The notes under the pieces were generated by a model. That model saw only the letters and a list, made by a program, of their open reading frames with translations. It did not search any database and was not told where the DNA came from. A program made the position numbers and the translations under genes. Below are positions 25,601 through 37,060 of a stretch of DNA of 64,000 bases, piece after piece. The DNA is taken from positions 11,594,001 to 11,658,000 of the forward strand of contig JBITNC010000001.1 in the NCBI GenBank assembly GCA_050084985.1. Direction: 5' to 3'. This DNA is from Nageia nagi (lineage: Eukaryota > Pinophyta). The stretch's first letter is position 1. Each line of letters opens with the position of its first letter.

Positions 25601-25968
25601 CTCTGATGCATCTCCATCTTCTGGGTTCATAAACATTCCTATATGGTAACCCTTCTAGTGATGTTTATGTGCTAATGAATATAATAGCTTAGGTCAAGTA
25701 AAAAACTCATAGAAAATATAATAAGTGAGTCCCTTGTTATCATGATGTCCCTTTTGAATGAGCTAGTGACTTCACCTTTTTGATGACCTTGAGTATCTAT
25801 GCTATAGAAGAATGTGACTAGGGTTGGCTCTCCATGTGTCCATGTGATTGATCACCCCATCTTATTCAGTTTATTCTTGGGCATTCTCAAGATATTCTTC
25901 TGCATGGTTAGAAGGTTAGCATTGAGCTGATCTATTTTAATTGTAGAGGATGATTAAGAAGTTGCCAT
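22650..25968 (-). pseudogene. T2 long 3' ORF downstream of integrase, function unknown
   Basis: A minus-strand coding relic of roughly 1100 codons, starting near 25968 (MATS, SSSTIKIDQLNANLLTMQ). Codon by codon I read 24600-24241 as one frame with only two stops in about 120 codons, including TFVHGSRPHIKYF, WEFTPLNKAWMALEGIRKY and HNMDSELFEKFKYDKYWEVE. A middle block at 25300-25110 (SSYLWWLFTHQNL) resembles the T1 3' ORF. The later part is Ser/Lys/Glu-rich and then coiled-coil-like (NKVLSDENAKLLLLIKNFKK, near 22950, in another frame, so at least one frameshift). I recognise no enzyme motif or membrane anchor. Confidence 0.65.
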
Positions 25969-26569
25969 GATATCAACACCCTTCTGAACCTTTGGTTGTC
26001 ATTTGAAAATGGTAATCTGGCTATGCAAGTCCTATAATTTTTCTATCTCTTGATTCAATTCAACTTTAAAATCTATAAGTTCTAAATGCTCTGGAAACTA
26101 TTGTCTTGAAATTGGCTAAGTGTTGAAGTAGAGGGTATGAGGATTTTATTCATCCAAGTTGTAAGATTTTCATTAATGGTAATTAATATTTAAGGATCTC
26201 AAGACCTGCAATTGTACGGATTGAGCTGGCATAAGTTGGATAAGTAGTTTCAAAGCATGCAAATTTAATTATGATACTTATGTGATGGTTTGTGAAATCA
26301 AGGAACTATTACCTTAATCTACCTTATTCATTGACAACTGAGTAGTACACTGACATTAACTCTTGATCATGCCAAATTAGTGCTAAACATTAATGACTAT
26401 CTACTTTTGAGAATTATGTGTAGAAGATGTACAAGTCCCATTTTTTTTGAACTATTACAATATACATGCTTTATAGGTACTACAAGATCATCTCATCACC
26501 TGTAATATTTCAAATAGATCCCATTAATGGGAATAAGTAATTTCTAGGACCTAATAATATCTTACAATT

Positions 26570-27560
26570 TGAATGCATTACTTTGCATGGGTTGAGTGAT
26601 GATGTAAGGTCTGCTCTAAAGAGAATCAAATTTTTGTTGTCTTTCAAGCTTACTCTTTCCTCATCCATTGAGGACAATATCACCTAGTTCACAACTTCAT
26701 CCAAAAAGATTTTTCTTATCAAACCACTTCTTGAAAATGTGCTAAGATGTTGGAATGATTCATATGCTTTGTTCTAATCTTCCTCCAATTTTAGAGTTGA
26801 CTATACCAAGATTGTAGTGCTAAAAGTGATGTCCTCCATTTCTTGTAGATTTTCAATGCTAGTAACTCCATGTGTTTAGAAACATAGACTTTACTATATA
26901 TCAATGCATATAGGGATTCTTTATTGCTAATTTTATATGATCTTATCTAGCCATAATGCAAAGTCTAATTGTGTATGCCATTATTGGTGATTCCCTTCAA
27001 TTGTTCTCTTAATGATCTTGGTTAGATTTTTGTTAGTTGATTTAGCTAACCTATTACCTTTTGGGTAATTTTTGAAAGAACAACTAGTACACATCCATAT
27101 TGAGCCATAAGTTGACAAATTACCTATAATAAATGTCAACCATTTTTGACATAATAGTCTATGGAATCCAAAGTAGTGATTATCCTTTTAAACATTTCTA
27201 TCACTATTCTTGATCTACATTTTTACATGACATAGCCTCTGACCATCTTGTGAAGTAATTTGTTGTAGTTAATATAAAATTATGCCCTACCAAAGAATTT
27301 GGGTTTTATAACATAATGAAGTCCATACCCATTGTTTAAAGGGTTCTTCAACTACCATATTTGAGAGTCATTGCAGCTTGTCTACTCTTTTCCATAATCT
27401 ATTGCATTGTCATATTTGAGCAATCTTGAATAAATCCTAAAATATAGTGGGCCAATAATATCTATATTGTAATATTTTGCTACTATAGTTGGTCACATAA
27501 TTCCCACCAGAGAATCTATAGTAAAATTCATGTAATATTCTATAGGATTCATCTCTAGTT
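26570..27560 (-). pseudogene. T2 integrase
   Basis: The minus strand shows a zinc-finger-like start near 27500, then PFKQWVWTSL at the first core block, and near 27060-26900 FKNYPKGNRLAKSTNKNLTKIIKRTIEGNHQ. The catalytic Glu of the usual LAEST reads LAKST, so it is lost. The C-terminal part (ALKIYKKWRTSLLALQ) follows. Several stops. The 3' ORF lies immediately downstream. Confidence 0.8.
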
Positions 27561-27649
27561 ACACATCTTAGTAGGGTTTGATCAAAATTTTTATGTATAG
27601 ATGGTCATCTATCATGATAAATTTGAGGGCATGAAACTTGAATCTCTTT

Positions 27650-28960
27650 CTTTGAAATCTATCCAAAGCTTCAAGGCACCTACTAGTTTAAAAATAAAAC
27701 ATGATTTGTTTAATCCAATCACTTTCTTGATTGAGTTGTTGTTCATCCTCCATAAGAGTGATCATATGTGAAGCTTTATCTATATTTTCATAGAGAGCCC
27801 TACCTCTAATAAGATTTGTTGGATTAATTTATATATCATATTTTATTATTTTAGCAATCCAACAGTCCTTCCTTCACCTAGATCTCCTTGTATAATATAA
27901 TTTCTTACATCTGTATGGATAGTAAATACAAGGACTTTGTTATGGAAGATATAATGCTTGAATTTTTTAAGCCCCTTCATTATGGAAAACACTTATTTTT
28001 CAATAAATGAGTACCTTTGCTAGTATTTATATAGTGTTTCACTATGAAAGGTAATTAGATGTTCTTCATTATTGTCATCCTTTTGTGCTAGAATTGTAGC
28101 AATGCTCCTATCTACTCCATGTGCCTACATGATGAAATCTTTTGTCATATTAGGATTTTTAAGCATGGGAGCTTCTGTTATAGCCTTTTTTATTTCTCTA
28201 AAGGCTACCTTTTCTTCATATGACCAAGAAAATACATCTTTCTTTAGCATTGAAGTGATTGGGGATACAATCTCTAAAAAATTATTGATGAATTTTCTAA
28301 TAAAATTGATTTGACCAAGGAATGATTGTAAGGCCTTCTTGTTAGAGGGAAGTGGCAATGCTTTTATAGCTTTTACTCTATTTGGATCAATTACTAGTCC
28401 CTCTTTTGAGACAATATGGCCAAGTAATTTTTTTTATTGACCATAAAAATTGATTTTTTTGGATTAATTGAAATGCCAAATTTTATGCATATTTTAAAAA
28501 CTTGTCTAAGATGTTCCAAGTGATCATTTCTACTTTTGGAGAAGACTGTGATATCATCTAGATAGATTAGTATAATCTTGTTTATTAGTTTACTAAATTC
28601 ATTATATATGGCTCTTTGAAAGGTAGCTTCTACATTAGAAAGACCAAATGGCATTCTTTGAAAAGCAAATATCTCCCATTTAGTTGTAAATGTAGTTTTG
28701 AATTGATCTTCATCTTTCACCCAAATTTTGTTAAATCATGAGTAACCATCAATCATTGAAAAAGAGTAATCTCTAGCTACTATTTGCATGATTTACTCCA
28801 TAGAAGGAAGAGTATAATTATCTTTAAGAGACACTTTATTTAAATTTTTGAAATCAACATAAAGTCTAATTTCTCCACTTTTCTTTCTAACAGGAACTAG
28901 ATTTGCAACCCAAGAAGAATGTTTGATAGGATAAATAATTTTTGAATAAAGAAGCTTGAT
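27650..28960 (-). pseudogene. T2 reverse transcriptase and its RNase H
   Basis: Frame 28720-28394 holds FTTKWEIFAFQRMPFGLSNV, then LIYLDDITVFSKSRNDHLEHLRQVFK with the catalytic YLDD intact. Upstream, 28930-28800 reads SSWVANLVPVRKKSGEIR, the RT start. Frame 28358-28125 (LQSFLGQINFIRKFINNF, FSWSYEEKVAFREIKKAI) is the connection, followed by an eroded RNase H with YSFIEK and TIHTD. Stops separate the blocks. Confidence 0.85.
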
Positions 28961-29107
28961 TAACTCTTGTTTTATAGCCTCCTCTATATTTGGGTTAATT
29001 GGTATTTATTTTTGCTTGTATGTTTTGACCTCTGGTTCAAGCTCAATTGTGTCTTGGATGACACCCTTTTCATATGTCTTAAGATCATCATAAGTTTAGA
29101 CAATTAC

Positions 29108-29350
29108 TTAAGAAAACTTATGATAAATTTGAAACATAACAACCTTTTCTATATTAGAACATTGTGAACCAACTTTTATATACTTTCTAGGTTCTAATTC
29201 TAGCTCAACATAATTCTCCTTTAGGATTGCTAAAGACTTAGCCTTTAGGACATCTTCTAAATCAAACAATATTTCAAAAGAAAGCAATCCTTTTGGTATA
29301 ACATTGTTTTTAAGTTGAATAATATCTAATTTTTGAAAACAATCAACCAT
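29108..29350 (-). pseudogene. T2 linker between first RNase H and RT
   Basis: An open 80-codon frame reading VDCFQKLDIIQLKNNVIPKG, LKENYVELELEPRKYIKVGS and VVMFQIYHKFS. The ELEPRKYIKVGS block resembles the segment that precedes RT in Tat-like pol proteins. No catalytic motif. Confidence 0.6.
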
Positions 29351-29353
29351 TTA

Positions 29354-29890
29354 CTAATTACCAAAATTGTGATCCACTTTTTTATCCATAAAGAAATTCA
29401 TAATATGCTCATCAAAGTCAAATACTTGCCAGAAATTTGTAGCATCAGGTACTAAAGGCCTCCATTGAACTTTGACTCCAAGAGCTCTTCTTTTATAATG
29501 AGTAGGATTATAATGTGCCTCTCTTCTAGCAAGTGTATCAACTATTTGGTTATGCCTTCTAGGAATAAATATAAAATTGATAGCCAAGAATGACTTTAAT
29601 AAATTCCACACTCTAATCCTATAGTTCTTCAGATAATGATGTTTTGCATTGATATGATATTTAACCTACTTAATGACCAATTTTGAATCACCATGGAAAA
29701 TCAAGCACCTAATGCCTATACTGATTACTTTAAATAACTCTAAACAAAAGGCTTCATACTCAGTAGTATTGTTTGTACAAGTCCATGTGAATCAAAAGGA
29801 GAATCATTTAGTATTTTTCTTTGGAGATTTGAACACCACTCCAAGTCCACATCCATCTCGACATTAGGAACCATCAAAATACATTATTCA
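29354..29890 (-). pseudogene. T2 RNase H placed between protease and RT
   Basis: From about 29880 the minus strand reads YFDGS, CGLGVVFKSPK, NNTTEYEAFCLELFKVISIGIRCL, FHGDSKLVIK, and then in 29611-29354 LKSFLAINFIFIPRRHNQIVDTLARREAHYN. DGS, the Glu of TEYEA, GDS and the last Asp of VDTLA are the four RNase H acids, all visible. A second, weaker RNase H follows the RT. Dual RNase H is known from the Tat lineage; this one sits upstream of RT, as in T1. Confidence 0.8.
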
Positions 29891-30339
29891 TATCTCATGT
29901 TCTTTATTAGTAGTGATTGAAATTGGCTAAATTTTCTCATATAAATAATAATTTCTCATACTAGCATCAATGACCTAATAATTAAAATCATTTACTAAAA
30001 GAACTTTAGTTGTTAGTAGTGATTCCCTTAGTGTGTTACTTTCAAATACTTCCATTGGTTTTGGATCATTCATACAATTTTGTTTAGTGATCCTTTTGAA
30101 ATGGATAGTTTTAGTACCTTCATTCAAAATTTTTAACTATTTGTTTTGGAAAGAAAGAAGAAGGTGACTATAGTCTAAAGCTAGGTATCCTTCCAATTTA
30201 GTAGTAAATTCTCTAGAAAGGCATATTCTAAATAAAGGTGGAAGATTAACTACAATAATATCTTAGACAACACAAATATTAGAAAAAGCATTCAAAGTTA
30301 TTTGAAATCCTTTAACACTACCAACTACATCTACTAAGG

Positions 30340-30652
30340 AAGAATCTAATTATATGACACCATAAATACATCTTTTAATATATAGCTTCATTTCATTTGC
30401 AATAGCTTTAGGGATTACAGTTATTGTAGCTTCGATATCAATCATACAATTGTTCACTACCCAACCTTCTAATCTCAAAGATAAATAGAAAGGTGGGGGT
30501 CTTATTATACCTATTGAAGATGAAGGGACATCTTCAAGCATTTCATAGATAGGATTCTCTTTATTTACCCTTTTTTTACTATTTCTTAACTTTAAAGCTT
30601 CTTGCAAAAGATCTAATTGACTTGGTATCTTTAATGCATCAAACATAGTCAT
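30340..30652 (-). pseudogene. T2 aspartic protease
   Basis: An open 100-codon frame with PPPFYLSLRLEGWVVNNCMIDIEATITVIP. The DSGA active site is changed to DIEA, so the enzyme would be inactive. The same PPxFY...NCMID framework occurs in T1. Confidence 0.8.
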
Positions 30653-32250
30653 CCTAAAAGGAGTTTTCTTTAATTCTTCTACAATATTGTATGGAGAATA
30701 TGGGATGAACTTACTTGGTTTTGCTTCTTGATGTATTATAAACTACTAAGGAGCCTTTTCTTTATGATAATTAGTAATGAAAGGATACCTCAATGTGTTG
30801 GGTCTCTCCTTCTTTGGGACTTTTTTTCTAGTTGCAATATGGTTTGTTTCAACTAGGGCATTAGTACCTATATTTAATGGAATAGTACCTAGATTTAATA
30901 AAACTTAATGTTGTTGGTTTTGAGGTTGAGCTAAGGGAGCCTTATCTTTCTTAGGTTTGAGCTGTACTTGAAGGAATGCTCAATATTACTAAGTGGCTTG
31001 GGGTTGTTGTGGAACTATTGAACAAGTTGTTCTAGTTTGAACATAATTTGTTTATTCTCTAGCATATCCTAAAAGCTAAAATTTTACCATTATGAGATCA
31101 ATAATAGGATATGATGCATGTTCCACCATATGGTTAGAATGTAAGCCCAAGTAATAATGTTGATACACTACATATGAATCTAAAAAATGAGGAGCTAAAC
31201 ATGGCAGACACCATTTTGTAATGCTTGAAGTAGCACTATCTATAGAACTAGTCATAAGAACATTTTTAACTATTTTGAAAGGATTTGTTTGTTTTAGATG
31301 GTTGAACTTGGGTTGGAATCTTATTTGATACTAATTATTATATCTTCTATAATTAAAACTATGATTCTACCTTTCTTACAAAGTGAGTTTATTGGTTAGA
31401 TTTCTGATAGTTACCTCCAACTACCTTATTCTTTCTTCCTCTTAAGATTTTGGTTCAACACTAGTACTTATGGATGCAAGAGGAGGAAATTTGATAACTA
31501 GTTTTGGATAATATGTTTGGGAGGAGGTGGTAAGGCTAGAACTCCAAGGTGACCTATTTGTGGAGCTTATTTCAAAGGAAAATTCAGAAATAAAGGCATG
31601 ATTATTCTAGGTTGCATTTTACTAGATGACACTAGGGTATGTTCTATAATTTTTACTATTTGAAAAACATGTGGAATGTATCTTCTGACATAACAATAAG
31701 CATATTGAGATCAAGAAGGAAAGCTTTTTTCTAATATAATAGAACTTATGCATTTGTTAGTCTAATCCTTGCTTGTATGGATTTCCATGTTCTTTCAAAT
31801 TTGATATTGAGATCATCAATGGATTCATGAGGATATCTTTTAATACATGCTATAAGGTTTAGGAATGTGCTATCATTACCATCTATAGCAAATCTTTTAA
31901 TTAAAGGCTAATGTAACTCTCCCATGAATTTATAAATTGAGGGTAAGAGTTCTAAACCACTTGACTACTTTACCTTCAAAAGAGTGTGATAGTAATCTAG
32001 TCATCATGGTTTTATATGTAATATCAAAGCTTTAAGCTAAAAAAGATACATCTTAACAAAGTTCATATGGTGTCTTTATAGAGCCATCATACTTAGGCAA
32101 AACATTGAAAGTTGCTTGAGGTATAGGAGGGGAATTAGTGGCAACAACTAAAGGATTACTATTATTCTAGGTAGAAAAATCTACTAGTTGAGCCATACTA
32201 GGAGAATCGGTAGGAGATGAAGGATTTTTAGGAATTGAGTCAAATACAAT
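30653..32250 (-). pseudogene. T2 gag
   Basis: Near 32160-31940 the minus strand gives PPIPQATFNVLPKYDGSIKT, PYELC, DVSFLA, MMTRLLSHSFEGKVVKWFRTL. This aligns with the N1 gag (LPKFDATSEK, YEHCIDVAGLA, RLLAQSFKGKVLDWYRGL), showing common origin. Downstream (31900-30800) the frame is badly broken with many stops and low-complexity stretches. Confidence 0.8.
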
Positions 32251-32547
32251 TGATAATGGGATTACTCTTAAGAGGACCAAAGGAGATACAACCTAATAAA
32301 TCTTTCACCTAGTCCTCCTATGTGGAATTGATAGCTCTTGAAATATAGACTATCTAAAGGAATTTTTAACACTACTTCTAGTTAGTTTATGTTTTGGAGG
32401 TGCCAAGGTTCAAAACATTGATTGGTTGATAGTAAAGTCACCAATAAGGTTAAAAGAACCTTATAATCTTGAAGGATTTAATTGATAGCCCACCAAATGA
32501 GGCTATTAGGCCTAATTATGCCTACTAAATATAGAATTTAGCTCATT

Positions 32548-32565
32548 GTACCATCAAGCATGCCA
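32548..32565 (-). promoter_or_regulatory. T2 primer-binding site
   Basis: Minus-strand TGGCATGCTTGATGGTAC, 17 bases after the 5' LTR end. N1 has TGGCACGCTCGGTGGGAC; most differences are C-to-T or G-to-A. The tRNA is not identified here. Confidence 0.75.
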
Positions 32566-32582
32566 AAAATAGAACTAGCTAC

Positions 32583-34467
32583 TATTGATCAGTATAGCAT
32601 AACCTCAAAGGGTTTGGTCTAGTCATGTTCTCCACTGCTTGTAATGGTAGGTTACTTAAAAGAGAAAAAGGTGGTGGGGATGTGCTCGTATTTGCTTTCT
32701 ACTCAATCTTATATTTATAGGCTAGTTCCTATCTATATTTAAGGTCAAAAGTAACAGGAAAGAAATGAAAGGATAAAGACTCACAAAAAAGAGATAAGTA
32801 AATAAAAGGAATTAAAATAAGAAATATATAACCTGAGCATTGCAGCATAGGTAGCAATCCATGGCTAAGGTCAAGAATAGCAAGCTATCTCACACTTGGG
32901 GTCTCGCAATCATAATATACAACCATAATTTGAATAAAATATTTCACACATAACATCCATAAAAGCAAAACTAGCCACTTTGTTGCAAAAGGGCAAAGCA
33001 TTATCTATTTGTACTATCATATGTGAATAAATCTTACAAATTTAGGCAAATTTGTTAGAATGGTTGACCCTTTTGATCTCTAAAAGTTAGCTATTTATAC
33101 ATCTTTCCCTCCATTTTGGGTGGTTGTGTTTCATTAATATACATAATTGCTAGCATTGAATGAAATAACTAAAATAGAAATATTTCCATAAATAATACAA
33201 CTATGTTAAATTACATAATGAATAAGTACCAACAGCATGACTATTTAGGAACTTGCAATTTCTAAATAGCCATGTCCATAGAGCTGCAATTCTTCTAACA
33301 TGTTGTTGACTACTCCTTTTTCAACCTTGTAGCTAATTGAATATAGCATTGTAGCTATCTAAATAATTATTTATCTATAAATTGATAGGTATAATTTGGT
33401 ACTATGCTCTATCAACTGCTATCTACTTCTCTACAACCTTTATGATCTCTACTATAGATGTTAGTAATCAGAGTAATGGTGGTTGATAAACATTATGTCA
33501 ACTTGATTTGAGAAGAAACTACCATTGTTATGTAGAAATGAGTTGGTGTTGACACATTAATAGGGCCCCTGGGGGTCAAACACTTAAGACAAAGTGGACT
33601 TGGGTGTTCCTTTACTCTTACCTTTGCTTGGCAAGTTCTATTTTCTTTATTTGGGCTTTGTTGATGATTTAGCTCTTTTGAGACCCACTAATTTCAATAA
33701 AAAATTATGATATCATCTCTTAGAATTGATAGGCTCTATTTGATGTCTTCATAAATATTCACCTGCCATTACTTGTTCTGAGACCCATTGATTTCAATCA
33801 AAAACTATGATGTCATCACTCAAAATCGGTAGGCTCTATTTGATGTCTTCATAAATCTTCACCCACCATTGCTTGTTTTGGAACCTATTGATTTTAATCA
33901 AAAAATATGATGTCATCATTTAGAATTGGTAGGCTCTATTTGATGTCTTCATAAATATTCACCCACCATTGCTTATTCTAATACATGTTGATTTCAATCA
34001 AAAACTATGATATCATCACTTAGAATCGATGGGTTCTATTTGATATCTTCATAAACCTTCACCTGCCATTACTTATTTTAGGACCCATTGATTTCAATCA
34101 AAAACTATGATATTATCACTCAGAATTGGTAGGCTCTATTTGATGTCTTGGATACAAATTTAGACAACTTCTAAACACTTGTGTTAACAATTCCTAGACA
34201 CTCTAAGGGAATGAATATAACTCTTAGACACTTGTACTTACAATTTTTGACACTTTAAAAGAATGAAATGAGAATTGAAGGAATTGAAAAGAATGAAGGA
34301 GTAAAAGAATTTACAATTCTTGGAGACATGTATTTACATCACTCCTAATCATTCTAAGGGAAAAAAAATAACTCCTAGAGACTCTTATTTACAAAACTCT
34401 TAGGCACAAAAGAATAAAGAAAAATTTTGAATTACCCTAATTTAGAATGTAATTCTAAAATAATACA
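32583..34467 (-). mobile_element. T2 5' LTR
   Basis: Direct partner of 20194-22152. The minus strand starts TGTATTATTTTAGAATTACA and ends ...GATCAATA. Its U3 carries five of the ~100-bp repeats. Confidence 0.85.
33680..34145 (-). repeat. T2 5' LTR U3 tandem array, five ~100-bp units
   Basis: Units begin near 33680, 33779, 33878, 33978 and 34080. Cores read TATGATGTCATCAC, TATGATATCATCAC and similar, against TATGACATCATCAC in the other LTR. Confidence 0.85.
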
Positions 34468-34472
34468 ATTAC
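34468..34472. repeat. T2 target site duplication, right (ATTAC)
   Basis: Partner of 20189-20193. Confidence 0.85.
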
Positions 34473-35041
34473 CAATCCAAGTCTAAAGGAAAAGATAAAG
34501 TTGTTGCTTCCACTACAAAATAGGAGGATAAGAAACAAAAGGATATTGATATCATTGCAATAAGGATGGTCATGTTAAAGAAGGATGTTGGAGGTTGTAT
34601 TATATCCTGAGCAAGAACCTAGGTGTTTTGATTAAGGGAAAAATAAAGAGAAGAACAATTCTATAGTTATCAAAGAACCTAAACAATTCTATGAGATTGA
34701 AAATTTATCTATCATTGATGATAAAATGGCTTTTGTAGGATTGAAGCTTCCAAGTGTTGTGAATACTAAGGAAGTACCCATGCACATGCAAAAAGAGAAA
34801 ATGAACCAAAACTCAATAGTCATGTAGTATGAAAAAATGGTAATTCCATATCCATATCCATATCCATATCCATTTAGAAATAATTTTTCACATGGACCAA
34901 ATTTTGGTTATATGCCATGGTGCCCATGAATGTTCAACACAACAAGTTTATGGAGGCCAATTTGGCAAGTATCCATGATGGGGAATGGGGTTCCATAATT
35001 TTACCATGGTCTCTAAGCTTTTGGGGACCAAATTCCCTCGT
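34473..35041 (+). pseudogene. G1 gag, 3' part
   Basis: Continues the gag frame from 20193: QSKSKGKDKVVAST, then after a shift YHCNKDGHVKEGCWRL, a zinc knuckle whose first Cys codon has become TGA. Further on come IKEPKQFYEIENLSIIDDKM, a Pro-Tyr repeat coded by the hexamer array at 34846, and FGYMPW. The frame ends just before the polypurine tract with no pol. Confidence 0.8.
34846..34873 (+). repeat. (CCATAT)n hexamer array inside G1 gag
   Basis: Four full copies and part of a fifth; in the gag frame they encode alternating Pro-Tyr. Confidence 0.95.
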
Positions 35042-35053
35042 AGTGGGAAGGAG
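35042..35053 (+). promoter_or_regulatory. G1 polypurine tract
   Basis: AGTGGGAAGGAG immediately before the TGATCC start of the 3' LTR. Confidence 0.75.
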
Positions 35054-36171
35054 TGATCCAAAATGGATTTTAAGAGTCATAAAAAAGGTAATTTTTCAAG
35101 TTCCTCTTTTTGTTTATTCTATTATATCATGTCAAAGAGCTCTCTTCTATAATTCCAATGCTTCGAATGGGGAGTAAAACCAATTGCCATATAAAAAGAT
35201 ACTGCAATTTGAAGTTTTGAAGAAAAATAAATAAATTTGATGATGAAATTTATAAGTGGGACCATAGTGATAAAATGGTAGCCACATCAACTTTACCATA
35301 TGGACATCCAATCAATAGTCAAAATGTAGAATAAAGTTATCTAAAATATACTTGCAAATTATGTGGCATACACTTGATGGCAAATCTTCAAAACATCACA
35401 TGAAGTTTGGGTGGTGTATTTGGTCAAAAAGCCTCCCCTTAAATTTTCAAAATGCTTGCTATAGTTGACAAGTGGCAAATATTGAGTGAAGGTGGTTGTT
35501 GAAGATATTTTGGGCCTATTATATTTTCTAGTTGATTTGGGTATTTTTAGATTGTGGTATATTAAAAATATTATTGAGGGATATTTTTAAAATAGAGTGT
35601 TGTTTTTCCTTTAAAATAGGAAGGTAGAAAATATGTTAAAACAATGGTATTATTGTTTTACTCTCCCTTAAAAATAAGAGGGAAGATATATTCATGTATG
35701 AGCTATTATTAAAATTTTCAATGTGGCAAATTTTATAGTTTGTAATTTATTAAGTGGTTATTACTAATTTGGTGGAGGCCATGTAGGCAGAAGATGAGTT
35801 GGTGGCCATAATTTGGATTATCTCTACATGTGCTAAGTCAAAAGAATTGTATCCATAATATTTTGTAGAGTTAGCTTAATTTATAAAATGAGGAATAATG
35901 AACTTGATTTTTTTAGTGAAGTCAAAGTTTTGCTAGTTCACGGGAAGTAAAAAAGTGAGAAGAAATTTGTAGGTGTTGTAACAAGGTGATGGACCAGAGT
36001 GAATTAATACACTCTACAAAAATAAGAGAGCTTGATTGTTGGGTAATATTTCTTATGGATTTAATTTATTGGTTTTATGCAATGTTATGCACTTGATCAT
36101 TTAATTATTTCTTATAGGATAACAAGTAAAGTTTTTATGCATACGTTAGACAAAAATGATATTATAGATCA
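35054..36171 (+). mobile_element. G1 3' LTR
   Basis: Direct partner of 18187-19306, starting TGATCCAAAATGG and ending ATTATAGATCA. Followed by the CCAAC target copy. Confidence 0.85.
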
Positions 36172-36176
36172 CCAAC
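36172..36176. repeat. G1 target site duplication, right (CCAAC)
   Basis: Partner of 18182-18186. Confidence 0.85.
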
Positions 36177-36305
36177 ATCAAATTGACACAAATAATGCAT
36201 ATATCCACTAAAAATTACTCATCTCACAATTTAAATAATCTTAATTACATTCAAATTCTTGATGGTATTCAAGTCTTAATAAAGGTAATTGGGAGAGCCA
36301 TTACA
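36177..36305 (-). mobile_element. O 3' LTR, remaining end
   Basis: The last 129 bases of the O left LTR beyond G1. On the minus strand the LTR starts TGTAATGGCTCTCCC directly after the polypurine tract, fixing this border. Confidence 0.75.
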
Positions 36306-36323
36306 TACTACCCCCCTTAAAAA
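36306..36323 (-). promoter_or_regulatory. O polypurine tract
   Basis: Minus-strand TTTTTAAGGGGGGTAGTA adjoins the LTR start at 36305. Confidence 0.8.
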
Positions 36324-36414
36324 GAACACAGTCCCCTATGTTCTTAAATACAAACCATAAAGTGTCAATAATGTTTTACATAATTGTTCAAAAAATTAAG
36401 GAAATTATTTTCTT

Positions 36415-37060
36415 ATGGTGCATTCATCTTCCCATGTGGAAGATGATTTAGAATACTTATCCCATTGTACTAAACATTCATTAATCTACCAACTTCTTAA
36501 TTTCCTATTCATAAAAGCTAGGATTTTTAAAGGGAGAACTTCAATAGCATAAGGGTCTGAAATCTACAAGCCAATAAAATCCAACACATGAGAAGGGTCA
36601 AAAACATACTTTCTCAATAATGAGACATGAAATACATCATGCATTTTTGAAAAACTTGGTAGCAAAGCAAGTTTGCAGGCAATTGGACTCTTTTTCTTGA
36701 CTATTTCAAAAGGACCAACTAACCAAGGATCCAATTTGGTAGACTTTAAGATACTTTTCATGGGTAAGACTAGAAGGAATACTTTTTCACCTACAACAAA
36801 TTCTTGAGGTGCTCTCTTAAGATCAACATAACTCTTTTTTCAATTAGAAACTTCCTTGAGCTTTCATCAAATGGACTTAAGTTGTTCTCCCTTTACCTTC
36901 TAACATTCAAGACATCTTGCCATAAATTATTCTATGTATTTCTTCATACCATCATAATAATTTTTTTATTTTAGGTATTCTATAATCTTCATACCTCGTA
37001 GATGTGTTTCATAAGGGAGACAATGGGCTTCTTGCATGATCAAACTTCTTAGATTGCCTT
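36415..37060 (-). pseudogene. O integrase with catalytic core deleted
   Basis: The minus strand reads the zinc-binding end (ARCLEC, KVKGEQLKSI) near 36930-36870, and then at once the C-terminal part: KKSYVDLKRAPQEFVVGEKVFLLV, LDPWLVGPFEIVKKKSPIACKLAL, MHDVFHVSLLRKYVFDPSHVLDF, and a chromo-like tail (LVQWDKYS, STWEDE). The region of roughly 250-300 residues that should hold the D,D,E catalytic core is missing, with a junction near 36860-36885. The VFHVSxLRKYVFDPSHVL wording is typical of Del/Tekay. Confidence 0.85.

Larger units (their letters stand above)
20194..34467 (-). mobile_element. T2: Tat-like Ty3/gypsy retrotransposon, complete but dead
   Basis: About 14.3 kb, with LTRs at both ends (1959 and 1885 bases) and a perfect target duplication. 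Minus-strand order: gag, protease, RNase H, linker, RT, RNase H, integrase, then a long 3' ORF. Size, two RNase H domains and integrase type fit the Tat lineage. Every gene has stops or frameshifts. Confidence 0.85.
18187..36171 (+). mobile_element. G1: gag-only LTR element interrupted by T2
   Basis: Two directly repeated LTRs of about 1.12 kb flank an internal region that, once T2 is removed, is only about 1.5 kb long and contains one gag gene and no protease, RT or integrase. This fits the described TR-GAG type of non-autonomous plant element. It has a perfect 5-bp target duplication and a degenerate iMet-type primer site. The absence of pol could be original or due to deletion, but the polypurine tract follows the gag end directly, which favours a compact element. 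Confidence 0.85.

Noticed and set aside
34846-34873. Hexamer array as a telomere-like or centromeric repeat
   Set aside because: Only four to five CCATAT copies, inside a gag frame where they encode Pro-Tyr; not a telomeric unit.
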